Below are positions 51,684 through 64,000 of a stretch of 64,000 nucleotides of DNA, piece after piece. The number at the start of each line of letters is the position of its first letter. The stretch's first letter is position 1. The stretch spans positions 558,001 through 622,000 of the forward strand of contig JAGFBZ010000725.1 in NCBI GenBank assembly GCA_018398805.1. The letters are read 5' to 3'. The stretch is from Hirundichthys speculiger (lineage: Eukaryota; Chordata; Actinopteri; Beloniformes; Exocoetidae). A program made the translations under genes and the position numbers. The notes beneath the pieces were generated by a model. That model had not been told where the DNA came from, made no database searches, and saw nothing but the letters and a program-made list of their open reading frames with translations.

Positions 51684-52204
51684 ACGACGTAGTATTAGCG
51701 CCACACTGAGAAAAAAAATTTGTTTTCATTTCTCACTTAGAGAATGAAGTCGAAATGTCGAGAATAAAGTCAAAATGTTGAGAATAAAGTCAAAATGTCG
51801 AGAATAAAGTCAAAATGTTGAGAATAAAGTCAAAATGTCGAGAATAAAGTCAAAATGTTGAGAATAAAGTCAAAATGTTGAGAATAAAGTCAAAATGCAG
51901 TTTCCAGAATTCTAGAATCGTTATAGTTTCTTTTTCTGAATAGGTGCAATTTCTGACACAATCTCTTAAAAGTACGAATACTTATTTTAATACTGTGTCT
52001 ATGTGATAAAAGCACATAGACACAGACATTATGTTGGTAGAGTAAAGCTGGTTTGAATAAATCTTTAAGACAACTTTATTGTGGAAACTGCATTTCGACT
52101 TTATTTCCGACATTTTGACTTTATTCTCGTAAGTGAGGAATGAAAAAAAAATTAAACATTGCTCACAATTTTTTTTTCTCAGTGTGGCCCTAATACTCCG
52201 TCGT
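51684..52204. mobile_element. MITE with ACGACG/CGTCGT inverted ends and internal minisatellite
   Basis: The left end ACGACGTAGTATTAGCGCCA and CACTGAGAAAAAAAA is matched in reverse complement at the right end (TTTTTTTTCTCAGTGTGGCC, CTAATACTCCGTCGT). A CAGAAGT motif flanks both sides, possibly the target duplication. 51741-51897 contains about eight 20-bp units AAAATGT(T/C)GAGAATAAAGTC, and a mirrored ACATTTTGACTTTATTCTCG is at 52110. Confidence 0.65.
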
Positions 52205-53160
52205 TACAGAAGTGATGGAGACTGGAGATGGAAAATATTTGAAAATTCGATATTCCTCGAAAAAAAAAAAAAAAAAAATCAAATGTCAGTAGACAGTCAT
52301 CTAAAGCAAACTAAGAAGGGTTATCATTGATATCAAGGTACTTAAACGTTATTTAAAAAAGTGTCTTATCTGGAGCAAAACAGCAGCTCACATGTCTGCG
52401 GGCAGAAAATGACATTAATGTCCACAATCAAAGAGAAACATTCACTTCGACGCTCGTTACCGTGTATTCACAATGATTGACAGTTGTCAACGATAGTTCC
52501 TCAATATAAGAGCCTCTACAGTTACGTGTTTATGATGGAGGACCAGGAAATTACATTTGAGTCGTGGTGAATTCAGGGGCGCAGATAGGATTTTTAAACT
52601 GGGGGGGACTGAGCTGTCATTAGAATTGGGAGTTTTCTAACTGAATTAATATTTGTAGACAAACGCCTATCTAGATAACACCTGGCGTACATCAGTGGTT
52701 CTCAAACCTTTAAAATCTAAATGATTCACACTTGTGCCTTCATATAAATGATTAAAAACATTACAATATGTATGAAACCAAAAGTATAAGAACTTGAACA
52801 ACAGATTCATACAATAAAAATAAAAAGTATTTTTTCCAGTTAACAAAATTGATCAGAAAAATAAAATCCCTCTGCAGCCAAACAAATTTACTGTCTATAA
52901 GCAGACTCAATATGTCCCAAAACATCTCTCCTTTCATTTACCTGAACATATTGCTGGGCAGTATCTTTTCTGTCCAGTTTGTCAGGTCTGTCTTGGTGAA
53001 TATGGCACATCGGGGAAAGTTAACAGATAACATGATACAGTACTTACATTGGTCAGTTTTTGAAACAACACTGTAATTGTTTTTTGTTTTTTCATTGTTG
53101 CCCCCACCAGGGATTGGCTGCAGGCCAGGAGGACAATGTTAACATCTTAAATCTCACATC

Positions 53161-53456
53161 TTTCATTCAGCTTTTCTTTAAATTAGCAACGTAGTGAATA
53201 TTTTTAGGGGGGGCAGGAGCTCAGCCAGCGAGAAGGGACCAGTCAGTTAAATGGCACTTATTTATAATATAATATAATATAATATAATATAATATAATAT
53301 AATATAATATAATATAATATAATATAATATAATATAATATAATATATTATAATATAATATAATATACAGTGATCCCTTGCTACTTCGCGGTTTAAGTTTA
53401 AGTGGTTTAAACATCACAGGATGTTGTGCGCATTCTCTCACAGTGAAGAAATGTTA
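53161..53456. repeat. local duplication, copy 2
   Basis: Same sequence as 50787-51019 with a longer (TATAA)n run (53265-53365), inside the hAT-type element 52574-54568. Confidence 0.75.
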
Positions 53457-53630
53457 TGAGCCAGCCTGGCCCCTTTAAGAAGGTGGCCTTATGGGTAATT
53501 GAGTGTTTGTGTCGTGGGATGGCAGAATTAAAACGGGGTTAGATGAAAAGTTGAGTGAGCATAAACAGCCAATACAACCTGTGTGATGTTACAAGTTCCT
53601 GCAGTGCCAGAATAAAGTGCAGAGAAAACA

Positions 53631-53659
<29 letters not shown>

Positions 53660-53665
<6 letters not shown>

Positions 53666-53738
53666 AAAGCACTTTGTGTTGCCTGAGGGCATGAAAAGCG
53701 CTGTATAAATAAAGTTTGATTTGATTTGATTTGATTTG
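53660..53738 (+). mobile_element. LINE 3' tail with (GATTT)n
   Basis: TGTAAAGCACTTTGTGTTGC, then GCGCTGTATAAATAAAG and TTTGATTTGATTTG. This is a typical 3' end of an L2-like fish LINE, preceded by a T-run at 53635-53660. Confidence 0.6.
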
Positions 53739-54792
53739 TTTCGTTATTGTTAGCGTGTTAGCCGCTAATTATGAGCCAAAAATAGCACATTACCAGCAGT
53801 TTCTTTACTATGGTTCAGAGACCAGAGGCTGTGAAGGTAACAGAAAGACCACAGTTGAGACTTTGTCTTGTTTCGCTGCAGTGCCTCGCTACTTTTTTGC
53901 AGTCTAAAAACATATGCCTATACTCATCATTACAAAACAAGTATTTTTCACCTGGAAAAACAGGCTAAGGACATCTTTTTGTTCTTGAAATAAACACTGT
54001 GATTTTTCTCCCTCTTCTCTGGTTACCGCAACAGGCAAAGACGCAGCACCCCTTAGGACCCTGGGGTGGAAATGGTGCATTACAGTTACATTGGAAATCG
54101 GATCTTGGAGCTCCAACAACATAACCTCAGAACTGACCGCTTTCCAGTTTAAAAACTGGGACGTCATGGAACATGGAATATGAGAAAAAACAACAACAAA
54201 AAAACAAAAAAATGAACAGCTAATGAAATGAAACAAAAACCCCTGGTAGATGCTAAATTTCAGTGCTTTACCGACTTCAAAATCAAATTTACGAGTAGAG
54301 CTGAACGCACCATTAGTCGTAGCAGAAACAGCGATGCTATCAAATGGATCAGCTGTACCAGATCACTTTCTGGATCCAGGAACTTTTTAAGGGATTGTGA
54401 GTTAGACGAGCTGCTTGGTGGAGGTCTGCGCTCTCCGAGTACTTTTCTAGTTCTACATATGTTTGGTGCCTTTCATAGGGACAGTGGTGGTGGTGGGGAC
54501 AGATAGAGATCAATATAAATCTGGGGGGGGACATGTCCCCCCTGTCTCTAGTGCCATCTGCGCCCTTGGGTGTATTGTGGTCTTTTTGGCTTGCCATACA
54601 GGGATGACACAGGGTCCGTGATCACCACATGAAGCTGTTTTAAAACAGTGACCTGTTCTCAGCTCAGTTCAGTTCAGCGCTCAGAGCTGTTACCTCCTCA
54701 CTGCAGTCAGAGGTTTTCTTTCTGTAACAGCAGGTTTACAGGTGATGGCAGGTCAGTTATCATCCTAACTGCACACATCAGAGCCAGGAGGG

Positions 54793-59683
<4,891 letters not shown>

Positions 59684-60157
59684 TGAGTGGCAGGAAGTCA
59701 GGAGTATTTCCATTTAAACCATTAGCTACATAAAAAAATCTCTTTGGGTTTGAATAAAGGAACACTATTTTAGGCAAGATGGCAAGAATCTAGTCACTGT
59801 GAACCAGAAATGGGAAAAGTGTGTGGAACAGTTACTGAGGAACCGTCACACCTTCAGGTTGAAGCCTTGTAGAGCGATGGAAAGCTGCAGTTCCTCTACT
59901 GACCACCAGGTGCTGGTTCCAGGACAAAGCAGGTCTCCACTGAGCTTCAGGTTCAAATATCATATTCACAGCCTGGAACAGAAAAAAAGTTTGGGTTTCT
60001 GTAGTTCGACATCCGTGACAACTGTATGCAGGTGAAATTCCTTCAAACACATCAGAATAAATTATATCAATCAGCATATTTATGACAGCCACCATTTGAT
60101 TGGCGACTGTCATCTTCTCAGCCATGCTGGTGCTGTACGTTGAGGAAAAAGAGGCTT

Positions 60158-63066
60158 CCAGCATTTCAGAATCCTTCCATCACTTCAGGATCCCTCTATC
60201 ATTTCAAGATCCTTCCATCATTTCAGGATCTTTCCAGCATTTCAGGATCTTTCCATCATTTCAGGATCTTTCCATCATTTCAGGATCTTTCCAGTATTTC
60301 AGGATCTTTCCATCATCTCAGGATCTTTCCATCATTTCAGGATACTTCCATCATTTCAGGATCTTTCCATCATTTCAGGATCCTTCCATCATTTCAGGAT
60401 CTTTCCATCATTTCAGGATCTTTCCATCATTTCAGGATCCTTCCATCATTTCAGGATCTTTCCATCATTTCAGGATCTTTCCAGTATTTCAGGATCTTTC
60501 CATCATTTCAGGATCTTTCCATTATTTCAGGATCTTTCCATCATTTCAGGATCCCTCCATCATTTCAGGATCTTTCCATCATTTCAGGATCCCTCCATCA
60601 TTTCAGGGTCCCTCCATCATTTCAGGATCTTTCCATCATTTCACAATCTTTCCATCACTTCAGGATCCCTCCATCATTCCAGGATCCCTCCATCATTTCA
60701 GGATCTTTCCAGCATTTCGGGATCTTTCCAGCATTTCAGGATCCCTCCATCATTTCTGGATCCCTCTATCATTTCAGGATCCTTCCATCACTTCATGATC
60801 CCTCCATCATTTCAAGATCCCTCCATCATTTCAGGATCTTTCCAGCATTTCAGGATCTTTCCATCATTTCAGGATCTTTCCATCATTTCAGGATACTTCC
60901 ATCATTTCAGGATCTTTCCATCATTTCAGGATCTTTCCAGTATTTCAGGATCTTTCCATCATCTCAGGATCTTTCCATCATTTCAGGATACTTCCATCAT
61001 TTCAGGATCTTTCCATCATTTCAGGATCCTTCCATCACTTCAGGATCTTTCAATCATTTCAAGATCTTTCCATCATTTCAGGATCTTTCCATCATTTCAG
61101 GATCCTTCCATCATTTCAGGATCTTTCCATCATTTCAGGATCTTTCCAGTATTTCAGGATCTTTCCATCATTTCAGGATCTTTCCATCATTTCAGGATCC
61201 TTCCATCACTTCAGGATCCCTCCATCATTCCAGGATTCTTCCATCATTTCAGGATCCCCCCATCATTTCAGGATCTTTCCATCACTTCACAATCTTTCCA
61301 TCACTTCAAGATCCCTCTATCATTCCAGGATCCCTCCATCATTTCAGGATCCCTCCATCATTTCTGGATCCTTCCATCATTTCAGGATCCCTCCATCATT
61401 TCAGGATCTTTCCAGCATTTCAGGATCTTTCCAGCATTTCAGGATCCCTCCATCATTTCTGGATCCCTCTATCATTTCAGGATCCTTCCATCACTTCATG
61501 ATCCCTCCATCATTTCAAGATCCCTCCATCATTTCAGGATCTTTCCAGCATTTCAGGATCTTTCCATCATTTCAGGATCTTTCCATCATTTCAGGATACT
61601 TCCATCATTTCAGGATCTTTCCATCATTTCAGGATCTTTCCATCATTTCAGGATACTTCCATCATTTCAGGATCTTTCCATCATTTCAGGATCCTTCCAT
61701 CACTTCAGGATCTTTCCATCATTTCAAGATCTTTCCATCATTTCAGGATCTTTCCATCATTTCAGGATCCTTCCATCATTTCAGGATCTTTCCATCATTT
61801 CAGGATCTTTCCAGTATTTCAGGATCTTTCCATCATTTCAGGATCTTTCCATCATTTCAGGATCTTCCATCATTTCAGGATCTTTCCATCATTTCAGGAT
61901 CTTTCCATCATTTCAGGATCTTTCATCATTTCAGATCTTTCCATATTTCAGGATCTTTCCATCATTTCAGGATCCCTCCATCATTTCAGGATCTTTCCAT
62001 CATTTCAGGATCCCTCCATCATTTCAGGGTCCCTCCATCATTTCAGGATCTTTCCATCATTTCACAATCTTTCCATCACTTCAGGATCCCTCCATCATTC
62101 CAGGATTCCCTCCATCATTTCAGGATCTTTCCAGCATTTCGGGATCTTTCCAGCCTTTCAGGATCCCTCCATCATTTCTGGATCCCTCTATCATTTCAGG
62201 ATCCTTCCATCACTTCAGGATCCCTCCATCATTCCAGGATTCTTCCATCATTTCAGGATCCCCCCATCATTTCAGGATCTTTCCATCACTTCACAATCTT
62301 TCCATCACTTCAAGATCCCTCCATCATTCCAGGATCCCTCCATCATTTCAGGATCCCTCCATCATTTCTGGATCCTTCCATCATTTCAGGATCCCTCCAT
62401 CATTTCAGGATCTTTCCAGCATTTCAGGATCTTTCCAGCATTTCAGGATCCGTCCATCATTTCTGGATCCCTCCATCATTTCTGGATCCTTCCATCATTT
62501 CAGGATCCCTCCATCATTTCAGGATCCCTCCATCATTTCTGGATCCTTCCATCATTTCAGGATCCCTCCATCATTTCAGGATCCTTCCATCACTTCATGA
62601 TCCCTCCATCATTCCAGGATCCTTCCATCATTTCAGGATCCCTCCATCATTTCTGGATCCCTCCATCATTTCAGGATCCCTCCATCACTTCAGGATCCCC
62701 CCCATCATTCCAGGATCTTTCCAGCATTTCAGGATCCCTCCATCATTTCTGGATCCCTCCATCATTTCAGGATCTTTCTATCACTTCAAGATCCCTCCAT
62801 CATTTCAGGATCTTTCCATCATTTCAGGATCCTTCCATTATTTCAGGATCTTTCCAGCATTTCAGGATCCTTCCATCATTTCAGGATCTTTCCATCACTT
62901 CAGGATCCCTCCATCATTCCAGGATCCCTCTGTCATTTCAAGATCCCTCCATCATTTCTGGATCCTTCCATTACTTCAGGATCCCTCCATCATCTCTGGA
63001 TCCTTCCATTATTTGAGGATCCCTCTATCATTTCTGGAACCTTCCATTATTTCAGATCCTTCCTAA
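60158..63066. repeat. 19-bp minisatellite in dapk2 intron
   Basis: About 2.9 kb, roughly 150 units of TCCATCATTTCAGGATCTT, with C/T variants at the end (GATCCC, GATCCT) and CAGCATT or CACTTC variants. The consensus has no stop in any forward frame and 19 is not a multiple of three, so all three frames share the same 19-residue cycle (FRIFPSFQDLSIISGSFHH). Confidence 0.93.
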
Positions 63067-63820
63067 AATGCTGGCTAAGGCTAAGGAGAGCTGCATTTTT
63101 CACAGTCCCGTTAACCCCCAAAAAATAGTATTAGCAAGTGCATAAATTATAGCAACACAGTATTCATGCTAATGACTGAGGACATTCTCCTGATTAACAA
63201 AAATATATGTTTCTTGAATAAAAATATAAAATCTGAAAAATGATTAAGGTAACAGGACAGTAAATTGAGATTGGCTGTGTTAGACATAGTTTCAAAATCA
63301 CGAAATATACGGACCACAAAAACAGAGAAGTTATCTTTGACCTTCCCGTGACCTTCAGGAGATCTAGTTCTGTCCTAAACTGTTCATGAGTGTTATGGTA
63401 ACAGCACTGAGTGAAAACCTGGGGACCTGACTAAAATCTGCAATTTAACTAATATATTATGAATCTTTCGTAAAGAAAATATATTCAGAGCATTTATAAT
63501 AGCTGGATTTTCAGAGCAACACACAAAAAATGTGATTTTTGAAGGACAGTAACCATGAAATGTCACAGTGAAGAGGAGTGTTTGAGAGTGGGGACAGGTA
63601 TTAAATGCACTCTTTCCTGTATTTTAGGTCTTTTTTTTTTTGTTCATATATGAAAGAATATATTTGGAATTTGGAAATGCACAAATGTGCAGGACACTTT
63701 GCGTGATAATAAAATGTATTTTACTGTAAATATTAATCTGTATTTATATGGCACCCATTTAGTCGAATGACTCACCGCTCGACCAGCTTGGGCCGCTGTA
63801 GTTACTCTTCTACAGTCTGT
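63067..63820. other. dapk2 intron after the array
   Basis: AT-rich intron sequence with no recognisable exon or transposon end. Confidence 0.4.
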
Positions 63821-63825
63821 GGCCA

Positions 63826-64000
63826 CCTTCACCCCCAGACCCTTCCCAGACCCCTCCCAGACCACCCCCCAGACACTCCAGACCCCTCCCAGACCACCCC
63901 CCAGACCCTCCAAGACCCCCCCAAAACTCTCCAGACCCCCCAGAACCCCCCAGACCGCCCCCCAGACCACCCACAGACCCTCCCAGACACCCCCAGACAC
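63826..64000. repeat. C-rich CAGACC minisatellite at the window edge
   Basis: Irregular tandem CAGACCCCTCCCAGACCACC units reaching the last base; continues outside. The 118-codon Gly/Trp-rich minus-strand ORF through it is a repeat artefact. Confidence 0.8.

Larger units (their letters stand above)
52574..54568. mobile_element. hAT-type element with nested sequence, TSD 7/8
   Basis: Ends CAGGGGCGCAGAT and ATCTGCGCCCTTG. Flanks GGTGAATT (52566-52573) and GGTGTATT (54569-54576) match at seven of eight bases. The interior contains copy 2 of the local duplication, a truncated Tigger-like MITE (53367 to about 53905) and an L2-like LINE tail. Confidence 0.55.

Noticed and set aside
60100..63066. 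Very long plus-strand ORFs (up to 601 codons) in three frames
   Set aside because: They all read the same 19-bp tandem unit in different phases; there is no start context, splice logic or known protein. Treated as a non-coding minisatellite in the dapk2 intron.

Overview
This is a stretch of animal nuclear DNA, almost certainly from a teleost fish. Four vertebrate genes can be read as spliced exons with GT/AG borders and matching phases. The space between exons is filled with fish-type transposons: Rex3-like and Rex1/L2-like LINEs, an L1-clade LINE, tRNA-derived SINEs, Tc1-like remnants, many hAT-type elements with 8-bp target duplications, and pogo/Tigger-like MITEs. There is no operon structure and no prokaryotic or organellar gene.

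Gene layout: (1) positions 85-6675 on the plus strand hold the last four coding exons of megf11, a MEGF/Draper-family receptor; only the cytoplasmic tail is in the window. (2) 16506-27107 on the minus strand is a complete five-exon rab11a (215 aa), the recycling-endosome GTPase, convergent with megf11. (3) 29093-50573 on the minus strand is a complete six-exon sh2d7-like gene (447 aa), an SH2 adaptor with a tyrosine-rich tail. (4) 54793-59682 on the plus strand holds the first two recognisable coding exons of dapk2, a calmodulin-dependent death-associated kinase; it is divergent from sh2d7 and runs off the right edge. From memory, all four human orthologues are on chromosome 15q, and RAB11A and MEGF11 are tail-to-tail neighbours there, so this looks like a conserved block. 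The genes are not known to form one pathway.

The introns are unusual. Intron 1 of sh2d7 carries a 7.4-kb array of a 28-bp unit (39744-47114) with long internal duplications and one hAT insertion. Its exon 2 acceptor abuts a 14-bp pyrimidine-rich array, and intron 4 holds about 0.85 kb of degenerate telomere-like repeat. The dapk2 intron carries a 2.9-kb array of a 19-bp unit with few stops in any forward frame, which produces very long spurious ORFs. The rab11a introns hold 9-bp and 18-bp minisatellites, nested MITEs and a foldback element.

I found no convincing new multi-gene biological system. The observations most worth following are the two giant intronic minisatellites (one with an internal empty site for a transposon), the repeat at the sh2d7 splice acceptor, the nested transposon stack that includes a MADF-like reading frame, and BED-finger remnants in several hAT families. 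Family names rest on recognition by eye and were not database-checked.
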